64,000 bases of DNA from an uncultured Flavobacteriales bacterium (GTDB lineage: Bacteria > Bacteroidota > Bacteroidia > Flavobacteriales_F > PHOS-HE28). Below are positions 53,789-64,000 of this stretch, piece after piece. The position numbers and the translations under genes are program-made. The notes under the pieces are model-generated. The model made no database searches, was not told the DNA's origin, and worked only from the letters and a program-made list of their open reading frames with translations. Position 1 is the first letter of the stretch, and every line of letters starts with the position of its first letter. The stretch covers positions 248,001 through 312,000 of the forward strand of contig CALMPI010000017.1 in the NCBI GenBank assembly GCA_937872175.1. Direction: 5' to 3'.

Positions 53789-56700
53789 TCACGGCAGTTG
53801 TTGTGCCCGCGTGGCCGTGGGCACCGCACCGCCGATGTTCACCAGCACCATGTCGCGGTCGTTGGCGCTGCCGGCGTACTTCACCACGCCGTCCAGGTTG
53901 GTGTCCTCGATCCGGTAGCCGGCCAGCGTGGCGGTGGGCACCGTGCCGCCCACGGCCACCAGGATGGGGTCGCGGTCGTTGTTGGCGCCGGCGTAGCGTA
54001 GGGTCGCGTCAGGCTTCACGTTCCCGGTCCACAGCACCTGCACCCCGTTCACGGACTTGCGTGCGTCGGTGCCCCAGGTGGGCGTGCCGGAGGTGGTGAG
54101 GTCCAGCGATGTGGTCGTCGTGCTGAGGGCCAGGGTGCTTGCGGTCATGGCGCCCAGGTGGTTGCGGTGCCGCACGGCCACCTGGTAGCTGCCGGGCGCG
54201 GCGAGCAGGGCCACCGGTGACACGCCGTCCTCGGCGACGACATCCCCATCGCGTTGAACCAGGGCCGCGCGCGTGGCGACGATGGTCGCCGGGTTCACGG
54301 CGTGGCGCAGTTCCACCAGCACCCAGTCCACCACCGCGTTATCCCCGCTGATGCTTGTGACCCCGGGCTGAAGGGCTTCACCGCCACCATCAGCCACCTG
54401 GGTGAAGCCCAGTGCCGTGTACGGTTCGGTGGCCGGGATGAGGCCGTTGGTGCGCAGCAGGTCGCGCATGCGGCCGGTGTTCGGGTCGTAGGGGCCTTCG
54501 AGCATCAGCTTCACGGACAGGCGCAGCCCGCCGTTGAGGATGGCGATGTTGTCCAGGTAGAGGCGGTCGCCGTAGTCGTTGACCCCGGTGAAGCGCAGCA
54601 CCACCTGCTGGCCGTCGTAGGCGCTCAGGTCGATGTCGTGCAATTCCCATTGGTTGGCCGCCGTGGGTGCCCAGGGGCTGCTGCCCGTGGTGGTGGTGCC
54701 CAACGCCAGGGCCTCCTCGAAGTACAGCGTGGTCCAGCTCTGTCCACAGTTCGTGCTCACCTCCACGCGAAGGCCGTCGGTGTAGCTGGCCCCGTAGGGC
54801 TTGTAGGCGTGGTGGAACTGCAGCCGTGTGCCGGCGCTGCCGGCCAGGGAGAGCACGGGGCTCACCAGCCGGTCCTGCTGGCCGGGGGCGTTGTAGTAGT
54901 AGTAATCGATGCGCCAGGCCCGGGTGGGGTTACCGTCCGCACCCACGGTGAGCGCCTGGTTGGTCCAGGTGCCCTGTCCGTCGGGATTCTCCAAGGTCCA
55001 TCCGGCGGGGGTCACCAGCTGGTCCTCGGCATTGGCCGTGACCGGTGTCGGTGCGCCTCCGGTGGGCACGGTGATGAAGCCGGGGATCGTGCGGGTGCTG
55101 CTTCCGTTCCCGTCCGTCACCGTAAGGGTGACGTCGTAACTGCCCGGGTCGGTGTAGGACACCACGGGAGCGCGCACCGTGCTGGTGGCGGGCGATCCCC
55201 CGGGGAAGCTCCAGCTCCAGGTGGCGTTGGTGCCGTGGAGGGCGCTGTTGTCCCAGAACTGCACGGCGGGTGCCAGGCAGGTGGCGGTGCGCTTGTCGGC
55301 GCTGAAGTTGGCCAGCGGCGGGGCCGGCGTTTCCAGTGCGCTCTCCCACACGCTGCGGTCGGTGCCGTTGCGCACCTTGCCTTCGCGGTAGTGGATCAGC
55401 AGGCGCGTGCTGAAGGTCCTGGCCGGAAGTCCTGCGTTCCACAGGGTCCAGGACGGCGCTGCATCGCTGCGGATGTACACGGCGCGGCGTGTGCCCAGGT
55501 AGAGGCCACCGTTGCTGCCGAGCTGGTGTGCGATGTTCGTGGGCCACTCCCCGTTCAGGTTCGCGTCGGTGATGTTGGTCCAGCTGGTGCCGCCGTTCGT
55601 GGAGCGGTACACCACATAGCTGTTCAGGTCGGGATAGTTGCCGTACTGCGATGTGCGCGTCAGCCAGAGGGTCTGGGGATCCGTACCGCTCACCGCGATG
55701 TCGTAAGGCACCCAGGTGTTGCCGTTCAGCTGTGCGCTCGATGGCGTGATGTCCGTCCAGTTCGATCCGCCATCGGTGCTGCGCCATACCTTCTTCACAT
55801 CCCACCAACCCGGATAGGTGCACACATAGATGGTGTTGGGGTCGTTGAAGGCCACCTCGATGCTGGTCACCTTGGCGCCGAAATCGTGCACCTGGGCAAA
55901 GGAGGTTCCGTTGTCATCCGTGCGCCAGAGGCTGTTGTCCTCGCCCACGAAGGCGGCGTTCACCAGGTTGGGATGCCACACCACCTCGCTGCTCTCACCC
56001 ACGATGTAGCTGGCGTTCGGTTCGCGCGACCACGCGCTGTTGCCGTTGTTCACGGTGCGGTCACCGCTGAGGGTCTTGTATCCGTAATCGCTCAGCGCGC
56101 GCCGGTCGTACTGCGGATGCACGAAGCCCCGGTAGTTGTCGCCGCCATCGGTGCTCACCCAGCCGCCCAGGTACACCGCGTTGTCCTTCAGCAGGGTGCC
56201 GTTGTGGTAAGTGCCGCCGAGCATCACCTGCGCGCCGGTCCAGCCGCCCTGGCCGAAGCCCCAGAAGTCGGTACCGGCGATGCCGTTCATGCGGCGGGTG
56301 AAGGTGGCGCCGCCATCGGTGCTGTGGAAGATGCCGCCATCGCAGGCCACCCACAGATCGGTGCCGAAGAAGCGGATATCGTGGATGTCGGCGTGGACAT
56401 AGTCGACCTTGTTGCTGTGGCTCCACTTGGCCGGGCAGCTGAAGGTGATGCCGCCATCGGTGCTCACCCAGCGGTTCACGGCGCCCACCTGGAGCGTGTT
56501 CGCGTTGGAGGGATCCACGGCGAGGGCCAGGTCATAGTAGTACTGGCCACCGTCGTCCTGTCCGGCATCGTCCCAGCCCATCAGGTTGAGGTTGGTGGGC
56601 GAGGGCACACCGCCAGGTCCTGAGCCGCAACACTGAAAGGTCCATGTACTGCCACTATCCATGCTTCGGTAGATGCCATAGAGCCCGCTGCCGCCATCGG

Positions 56701-57730
56701 CGACACCGGTGCAAAGGGCGTACACGGTGTTCGGCGCGTTGGCGCTCACAGCGATCTCCGTGCGCCCTTGTTCATCGGGCGCTGCGGGCAGGGGCCAGTT
56801 GATGCCCACCTGCGTGAAGCTCACCCCGTTGTTCGTGCTGCGCCAGAACTCGGTGCGGTCGCCGGTCCGCTTGATGGCGTACACCGTGTTCGGGTCGCCG
56901 GGCTTGAACTCCAGCTCCTGCCAGGTGCCGGTCTGCACCTGGGTGAAGCTGGTGCCGCCGTTGGTGCTTCGATAGAGCCCGGCGCTGCTGCACACGAAGA
57001 GCACTTGGGCGTTCGTGGGGTGAAGCACGATATCGCGGATCTCGTGGTCCGCGGCCTGGAAGGTGGCGTCGCCGATGGGGGTCCAGTTGGCCCCGCCATC
57101 AGTGGTCTTCCACAGGTCGCCCTCGGCACCGAAGTAGGCGGTGTTCTGCGTGCTGTGGTCCAGCTCCACGCTGAGCACCGTGCCGATCATGAGGCTTTTG
57201 GTGACGTTGGTCCAGTTGAGGCCCTTGTCGGTGGTCTTCCACACGCCGGCGTTGGCCGTGCCCGAATAGAGGAGGTCGCTGTTCACAAGGCTCTGCTCCA
57301 CGGTGTACACGTGCGCCGCACCACAGGCGTAGCTCTTGGCGGCGGCGCCGTGGTCCCAGTCGAAGGGCCCGATGCAGCTCCAGTTCGCCGCACGGCCGGC
57401 GCGCAACGCGTCGGAAGCATCATGGTAGCGGCGCAGGTCCTGGGTGTAGGTGGCGCGTTGTGCGGGATCGATGGGGACCAGCGCGTGCCCAAGCTCCCGT
57501 TTCCACCGCTTGTAGAACTGGGTGTGCGTGTTCTTCTCGAAGGGGTGCGTGGCGTAATACGCCTCGTAGACCGCCTGCACCGCGCCGGGGTCGGGATCGG
57601 GCGCGTACATCAACTGTGCCCACTGGGGCAGGGCAGCGCTCAGCTGGGGGTTCGCCGATGGATCCTGGGCGCAGAGGATGGGCGCCAGGAGCAGTGCGGT
57701 GATGGCCGTGTGAAGGCGTGTGCGGGTCAT
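53789..57730 (-). CDS. Very large BNR/Asp-box surface protein with PKD and a duplicated NDRD C-terminal module
   Basis: 1313 residues from ATG 57730. The signal peptide ends PILCA before Gln. Residues about 130-830 contain many sortilin/BNR repeats with Asp-boxes (GVWKTTDKGLNWTNV, LWKTTDGGANWTPIG, VWRSTDGGSNWTDIT). Residues about 855-950 form a PKD domain (TWSWSFPGGSPATSTVRAP), and about 960-1110 a choice-of-anchor-type beta domain. The last about 80 residues hold two copies of YAGxxNDRDxxLVxxGGxVPTAT around DTNLDG, unlike the type A domains elsewhere here. CACCTTCG lies 4 nt before the ATG. Ligand unknown. Confidence 0.9.
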   Translation of the reverse strand: MTRTRLHTAITALLLAPILCAQDPSANPQLSAALPQWAQLMYAPDPDPGAVQAVYEAYYATHPFEKNTHTQFYKRWKRELGHALVPIDPAQRATYTQDLRRYHDASDALRAGRAANWSCIGPFDWDHGAAAKSYACGAAHVYTVEQSLVNSDLLYSGTANAGVWKTTDKGLNWTNVTKSLMIGTVLSVELDHSTQNTAYFGAEGDLWKTTDGGANWTPIGDATFQAADHEIRDIVLHPTNAQVLFVCSSAGLYRSTNGGTSFTQVQTGTWQELEFKPGDPNTVYAIKRTGDRTEFWRSTNNGVSFTQVGINWPLPAAPDEQGRTEIAVSANAPNTVYALCTGVADGGSGLYGIYRSMDSGSTWTFQCCGSGPGGVPSPTNLNLMGWDDAGQDDGGQYYYDLALAVDPSNANTLQVGAVNRWVSTDGGITFSCPAKWSHSNKVDYVHADIHDIRFFGTDLWVACDGGIFHSTDGGATFTRRMNGIAGTDFWGFGQGGWTGAQVMLGGTYHNGTLLKDNAVYLGGWVSTDGGDNYRGFVHPQYDRRALSDYGYKTLSGDRTVNNGNSAWSREPNASYIVGESSEVVWHPNLVNAAFVGEDNSLWRTDDNGTSFAQVHDFGAKVTSIEVAFNDPNTIYVCTYPGWWDVKKVWRSTDGGSNWTDITPSSAQLNGNTWVPYDIAVSGTDPQTLWLTRTSQYGNYPDLNSYVVYRSTNGGTSWTNITDANLNGEWPTNIAHQLGSNGGLYLGTRRAVYIRSDAAPSWTLWNAGLPARTFSTRLLIHYREGKVRNGTDRSVWESALETPAPPLANFSADKRTATCLAPAVQFWDNSALHGTNATWSWSFPGGSPATSTVRAPVVSYTDPGSYDVTLTVTDGNGSSTRTIPGFITVPTGGAPTPVTANAEDQLVTPAGWTLENPDGQGTWTNQALTVGADGNPTRAWRIDYYYYNAPGQQDRLVSPVLSLAGSAGTRLQFHHAYKPYGASYTDGLRVEVSTNCGQSWTTLYFEEALALGTTTTGSSPWAPTAANQWELHDIDLSAYDGQQVVLRFTGVNDYGDRLYLDNIAILNGGLRLSVKLMLEGPYDPNTGRMRDLLRTNGLIPATEPYTALGFTQVADGGGEALQPGVTSISGDNAVVDWVLVELRHAVNPATIVATRAALVQRDGDVVAEDGVSPVALLAAPGSYQVAVRHRNHLGAMTASTLALSTTTTSLDLTTSGTPTWGTDARKSVNGVQVLWTGNVKPDATLRYAGANNDRDPILVAVGGTVPTATLAGYRIEDTNLDGVVKYAGSANDRDMVLVNIGGAVPTATRAQQLP

Positions 57731-57827
57731 GGAGCGAAGGTGCGTCGATCGACCCGCACGGGACATGACCGAAGTCGGGGAGGATGGGGATCCCTCGCCG
57801 CAGGCGGCCGTATGGCGGCCGAATGAA

Positions 57828-57854
57828 GAAGCCCCGGCCATTGGCCGGGGCTTC
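57828..57854. terminator. Hairpin downstream of gdhA
   Basis: GAAGCCCCGGCCA and TGGCCGGGGCTTC form a 13-bp stem with a 1-nt centre. It lies 22 nt past the gdhA stop. Confidence 0.7.
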
Positions 57855-57875
57855 CTGTTGGTGTGCGGTCGGTAC

Positions 57876-60450
<2,575 letters not shown>

Positions 60451-60531
60451 GGCGGTCCCGCCCAAGATAACGGCACACCCGATCGTGGAGGAACAGCGGG
60501 CCACGCGTGAAGCCGGGCCGGTGGGTTTGGC

Positions 60532-60539
60532 TACTTTCG
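60532..60539 (+). promoter_or_regulatory. Putative -7 box TACTTTCG for the TonB receptor-kdsB operon
   Basis: TACTTTCG lies 16 nt before the ATG at 60556. Confidence 0.45.
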
Positions 60540-60555
60540 ACCCGCCACCAGACCC

Positions 60556-62955
60556 ATGAGGAACCCCTTCGCCTGCCTTGCCCTGCTGCTCGGGGCCGGC
60601 ACGCTGGCCCAAGAGCAGGCCGTGCTGCAGGGCCGCATCACCGACACCGCTTCGGGCATCGGCCTGATCGGTGTGAACGTGCTCGCCGGGCCCGGAAAGG
60701 GCACCGCCACCGACGCCAACGGCGATTACCGCCTGTCCCTGGACGCCGGGGAGCGATCCATCACCTTCACGCTGCTGGGCTATGCCAACGAGACCCGCGA
60801 GGTGGTGCTGGTGGGGGGCCAGGAGACCCGCCTGGACGTGGCCATGCGCGCCTCGGCCACGCAATTGGACATGGTGGTGGTGACCGCGGGCAAGTTCGAA
60901 CAGCGCGTGGGGGAGGTGAGCCAGAGCCTCAGCGTGCTGCGCCCCGAGGTGATCCAGAACAAGAACATCACCAACGTGAACGAGGTGCTGGGGCAGGTCC
61001 CCGGCGTGGTGATCATCGACGAGGACCCGCAGATCCGCGCCGGCAGCGGCTTCAGCTATGGGGCCGGCAGCCGGGTGATGGTGCTGGTGGACGACCTGCC
61101 CGTGCTGAGCGGCGACATCGGCCGCACCTCCTGGAGCATCGTGCCCACCGAGAACGTGGAGCAGATCGAGGTGATCAAGGGCGCCAGCAGTGTGCTCTAC
61201 GGCAGCGCCGCGCTCAGCGGGGTCATCAACGTGCGCACCGCCTATCCGCGCGAGGAGCCCATGACCCGGGTGAACGTCTTCGCCGGGATGTATGACACCC
61301 CGCGGAACAAGGAAGCGCGGCCGCGCACCGATCGCCCGGCGTTCCTCGGAGGCACCAACTTCTTCCACAGCCAGCGCTTCGGCCAATGGGATGTGGTGCT
61401 CGGCGGCAACCTGGTGTGGGACGAAGGGTTCCTGGGCCCCGAATCGGTGGGCAAGGACACGCTGAACCGCGACGACCCCAAGTACAGCACGCCCGCAGGC
61501 TACGACCACCGCGTGCGGGTGAACGGCGGGGTGCGCTACCGGCACAAGAAGGTCAAAGGCCTCAACTACGGCGTCAACGCCAACGCCATCCGGGCGGATA
61601 ACACCAGCGTGTTCATCTGGGATGATGCGGGCGACAACATCTATCGCGCGGAGAACGGGACGGTGACCAACACGCAGGGGATGCAGTACTACGTGGACCC
61701 CTACGTGAACTACCTGAGCGACAAACAGACGCGCCACAGCCTGCGCGGCCGCTACTTCAACCAGAAGTTCGACAACAGCGGGAACCAGAGCAACGCCAGC
61801 CACTTCCTGTACGGGGAATATCAAGCCCAGCAGCGCATGGACATCTGGGGTGAGACGGTCCTCACCGGTGGCATCGTGGCGCAGCGCACCCGCTCGGTGG
61901 CGCTGTTGTACAGCGGCAACCCCGATGGCGACGATGAGAACACGGCCACCAATACCGCCGCCTACCTCCAGGTGGACAAGAAGCTGATCAAGGAACGGCT
62001 GGCATTGAGCGCAGGGGTGCGCTACGAGAGCTTCTCGGTGAACGAGGACCAGCAGGCCGTGCCTGTGTTCCGTGCGGGGGGCACCTACCGGGTGCTGAAG
62101 GGCACCTTCGTGCGGGCCAGCTACGGGCAGGGCTTCCGCTTCCCCACCATCGGCGAGCGCTTCATCCGCACCAACGTGGGCCCGCTCAACATCTACCCCA
62201 ATCCCGACCTGGAGCCGGAGGAGAGCTGGAATGCCGAGGCCGGCATCAAGCAGGGCTTCCGCATCGGCGGCTTCACCGGCTATTTCGACGCGGTGTACTT
62301 CCAACAGGAATACAGCCGCTACATCGAATTCACCTTCGGGCAGTGGGCCGTGCCCACCTTCACCAACTTCGCCGGGCTGGGCTTCAAGTCGGTGAACACC
62401 GGCAACGCGCGGGTGAGCGGGGTGGAACTGGAGCTGGCCGGCAAGGGCAAGGTCGGTGCCGTGGACCTCATGGTGCTGGCCGGCTACACCTGGTCGAAGC
62501 CCATCACCACAACTCCTGACGAGGTGTACGCGCAGCCCGTGATCCAGGGCTACCCGCCCTCCACCTATCGCAACACCAGCTATGATGCGGGCGACGACCT
62601 GCTGAAGTTCCGCGTGGAGCATCTGTTGCGCATCGATGTGCAGGCCGATTGGCGACGGCTCAACGCCGGGTTCAGCGTGCGCTACAACAGCCACGTGCGC
62701 AACATCGACAAGGTGTTCGTCGACCTGGACGAGAGCGCCGTGGAACTCACCGCGCTGCGGACTGGCGTGGGCGAATGGATGGCCACGCACCGCAGCGGTG
62801 ACACGGTCCTGGACGCCCGGGTGGGGGTCAAGGTGGGTGCGAACAACCGTGTCTCCATGGTGGTGAACAACCTCACCAACCTCACCTACGCCATCCGTCC
62901 CTTGAGCGTGGAGGCACCGCGCAGCTTCCAGCTGCAGTTCAGCCGCAGCATTTAG
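60556..62955 (+). CDS. TonB-dependent outer-membrane receptor with carboxypeptidase-like N-terminal domain
   Basis: 799 residues. The signal peptide ends AGTLA before Gln. Residues about 20-100 form a CarboxypepD_reg-like domain (GRITDTASGIGLIGVNVLA, GTATDANGDYRLSLDAGE). Residues about 105-225 form the plug (EVIQNKNITNVNEVLGQVPG, VEQIEVIKGASSVLYGSAAL). The rest is a 22-strand-type barrel ending PRSFQLQFSRSI with a C-terminal aromatic-containing strand. It is not followed by a SusD gene, so it is more like a siderophore/cobalamin-type receptor than a Sus pair; ligand unknown. kdsB begins 3 nt after its stop. Confidence 0.93.
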   Translation: MRNPFACLALLLGAGTLAQEQAVLQGRITDTASGIGLIGVNVLAGPGKGTATDANGDYRLSLDAGERSITFTLLGYANETREVVLVGGQETRLDVAMRASATQLDMVVVTAGKFEQRVGEVSQSLSVLRPEVIQNKNITNVNEVLGQVPGVVIIDEDPQIRAGSGFSYGAGSRVMVLVDDLPVLSGDIGRTSWSIVPTENVEQIEVIKGASSVLYGSAALSGVINVRTAYPREEPMTRVNVFAGMYDTPRNKEARPRTDRPAFLGGTNFFHSQRFGQWDVVLGGNLVWDEGFLGPESVGKDTLNRDDPKYSTPAGYDHRVRVNGGVRYRHKKVKGLNYGVNANAIRADNTSVFIWDDAGDNIYRAENGTVTNTQGMQYYVDPYVNYLSDKQTRHSLRGRYFNQKFDNSGNQSNASHFLYGEYQAQQRMDIWGETVLTGGIVAQRTRSVALLYSGNPDGDDENTATNTAAYLQVDKKLIKERLALSAGVRYESFSVNEDQQAVPVFRAGGTYRVLKGTFVRASYGQGFRFPTIGERFIRTNVGPLNIYPNPDLEPEESWNAEAGIKQGFRIGGFTGYFDAVYFQQEYSRYIEFTFGQWAVPTFTNFAGLGFKSVNTGNARVSGVELELAGKGKVGAVDLMVLAGYTWSKPITTTPDEVYAQPVIQGYPPSTYRNTSYDAGDDLLKFRVEHLLRIDVQADWRRLNAGFSVRYNSHVRNIDKVFVDLDESAVELTALRTGVGEWMATHRSGDTVLDARVGVKVGANNRVSMVVNNLTNLTYAIRPLSVEAPRSFQLQFSRSI

Positions 62956-62958
62956 GCC

Positions 62959-63708
62959 GTGCGCATCCTGGGCGTCATCCCTGCGCGCTACGGAAGCAGC
63001 CGCCTGCCGGGCAAGGTGCTTCTGGACATCGGCGGGCGCAGCATGCTCGCGCGTGTGATCGAACAGGCCCGCCGGTCCACCGGGCTGGCCACCGTGGTGG
63101 TGGCCACCGATGACGAACGGGTGGCCGGGCATGTGCGCGGTCTGAACACCGAGGTCGTGATGACCTCCGCGGACCATCCCAGCGGGACGGACCGCTGTTA
63201 TGAGGCCCTGGCGAAGGTGGGTCGAGACCGGTACGATGCGGTGGTGAACATCCAGGGCGACGAGCCCTTTCTGGACCCGACCCAGCTGGATCTGGTGTGC
63301 GCCACGCTCGAGCGCCCCGGCGTCCAGGTGGCCACCCTGGCCAAAGCGGTGACCGATGACCGGGAGCTTGACGATCCCGGTGAAGCCCACCTGGTGGTGG
63401 ACAAGGACCTGAACGCCTTGTACTTCAGCCGGGCGGCCATCCCTTTTCTGCGCGATGAGGTCTCCGGTCCACGGCATCGGGCCTTCCCCTTCCTGAAGCA
63501 CGTGGGCGTATATGGCTATCGGAGCGAAGTGCTGGAGCGGCTGGTGGCGCTTCCGCCGAGCCCGCTGGAACTGGCGGAGCGACTGGAGCAGTTGCGCTGG
63601 TTGGAGAACGGGTTCCGCATCACGGTCGCCCTGACGGACCACGACAGCTTCTGTGTGGACACCGAGGCCGATCTGGCGGAGGCCAGGCGGCGCGCCGCCG
63701 CATCGTAA
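62959..63708 (+). CDS. kdsB: 3-deoxy-manno-octulosonate cytidylyltransferase
   Basis: 249 residues from GTG 62959. KdsB activates Kdo with CTP for lipopolysaccharide synthesis. GVIPARYGSSRLPGKVLLDI is the nucleotide loop. VATDDERVAGHV, MTSADHPSGTDRCYEA and VVNIQGDEPFLDPTQLDLV are family signatures, and KHVGVYGYRSEVL and EQLRWLENGFRITVA close the fold. The start is 3 nt after the TonB receptor stop, so it is probably in the same transcript. Confidence 0.96.
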   Translation: MRILGVIPARYGSSRLPGKVLLDIGGRSMLARVIEQARRSTGLATVVVATDDERVAGHVRGLNTEVVMTSADHPSGTDRCYEALAKVGRDRYDAVVNIQGDEPFLDPTQLDLVCATLERPGVQVATLAKAVTDDRELDDPGEAHLVVDKDLNALYFSRAAIPFLRDEVSGPRHRAFPFLKHVGVYGYRSEVLERLVALPPSPLELAERLEQLRWLENGFRITVALTDHDSFCVDTEADLAEARRRAAAS

Positions 63709-63722
63709 TTTGGCCGGCTGCC

Positions 63723-64000
63723 ATGGCCATCGAGCGCGACATCCACGACCTGCTGCATCATCACGACTGCGTGATCGTGCCGCGCTTCGGCGGCTTCCTG
63801 GCCCACTACCGCCCGGCCCGGTTGGACGAGGCGCACCGGCTGGTGCATCCGCCCGCGCGGGAGCTCAGCTTCAACCGGCACCTGGTGCGCAACGACGGGC
63901 TGCTGGCCGACCAGCTTGCGCGCCGCACCGGTGCGGGATTCGATGAGGCCTCGGGCCGGATCGGGGAGGAGGTCGATGGCTGGCGGGAGCGGATCGCCCG
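63723..64000 (+). CDS. HU-CCDC81-like domain protein, partial at the window end
   Basis: 92 residues are visible from ATG 63723, and the frame is open to the window edge. The text MAIERDIHDLLHHHDCVIVP, then RFGGFLAHYRPARLD, PPARELSFNRHLVRNDGLLA, matches the bacterial CCDC81-type HU domain (C-V-I/V-P-x-F-G-G-F and F-N-x-x-L-x-x-N-D-G-L-L). In Bacteroidota such proteins often continue with a SPOR domain and act in the cell envelope; that part is not visible here. Part of the same cluster as kdsB (15 nt apart). Confidence 0.85.
   Translation, partial: MAIERDIHDLLHHHDCVIVPRFGGFLAHYRPARLDEAHRLVHPPARELSFNRHLVRNDGLLADQLARRTGAGFDEASGRIGEEVDGWRERIA

Noticed and set aside
60451-63642. Minus-strand extension of the dprA frame
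   Set aside because: Antisense to the TonB receptor and kdsB; the DprA homology starts at 60450.

Overview
The window reads as a chromosomal segment of a GC-rich member of the Bacteroidota, probably Flavobacteriales (inference). Evidence: about ten large exported proteins with type IX secretion (T9SS) style C-terminal domains; almost every predicted signal-peptidase-I product starts with Gln, and a glutaminyl cyclase is encoded here; the partial last gene has an HU-CCDC81-like domain; and TAnnTTTG/TAnnTTCG boxes, the Bacteroidota -7 element, recur upstream of genes. No rRNA, tRNA, CRISPR array, phage or transposase was recognised. Three genes carry an in-frame stop or frameshift, so either decay or assembly error is present.

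Layout. 1-4144: a giant surface protein with an in-frame TGA and an 11-G tract at its start. 4403-10455: DUF898 membrane protein plus M48 protease, aspS, a small exported protein, PPK2 kinase and a low-affinity iron permease-like protein. 10562-14079: TetR and cupin genes sharing a palindromic operator, two related ABM-like stress-type proteins and an AraC regulator. 14187-19847: a tyrosine-catabolism locus (4-hydroxyphenylpyruvate dioxygenase and homogentisate dioxygenase) split by a MntA/HepT toxin-antitoxin pair and a broken membrane protein, with short repeats and echoes of the HPPD 3' end. 19954-26182: trhO, a Cys-rich lipoprotein, a threonine-dehydrogenase-like SDR, a MORN-repeat protein, cysS and glutaminyl cyclase.

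26243-41643: surface proteins (FG-GAP/CRTAC, M43 metalloprotease, SBBP-like, propeller-like) interspersed with a diheme cytochrome, polA, a lipoprotein, a small exported protein and a trans-sulfuration PLP enzyme. 41771-45381: EamA transporter, the tightly overlapping yicC-gmk-nadD operon, and convergent udk. 45515-52132: two tiny proteins, an Omp28-like surface protein, recJ, a heme c/copper monooxygenase surface protein and tadA. 52133-52845 is gene-free and holds a 165-bp tandem repeat nested inside a second, hairpin-forming repeat. 52846-64000: DUF1801, bacilliredoxin, a 1313-residue BNR/PKD surface protein with a duplicated NDRD C-terminal module, gdhA, dprA, a TonB-dependent receptor, kdsB and the start of an HU-CCDC81-like protein.

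Together the genes suggest a heterotroph that degrades amino acids (tyrosine, threonine, glutamate) and displays many large proteins on its surface. The housekeeping genes (aspS, cysS, polA, recJ, gmk, nadD, tadA, dprA, kdsB) are intact.
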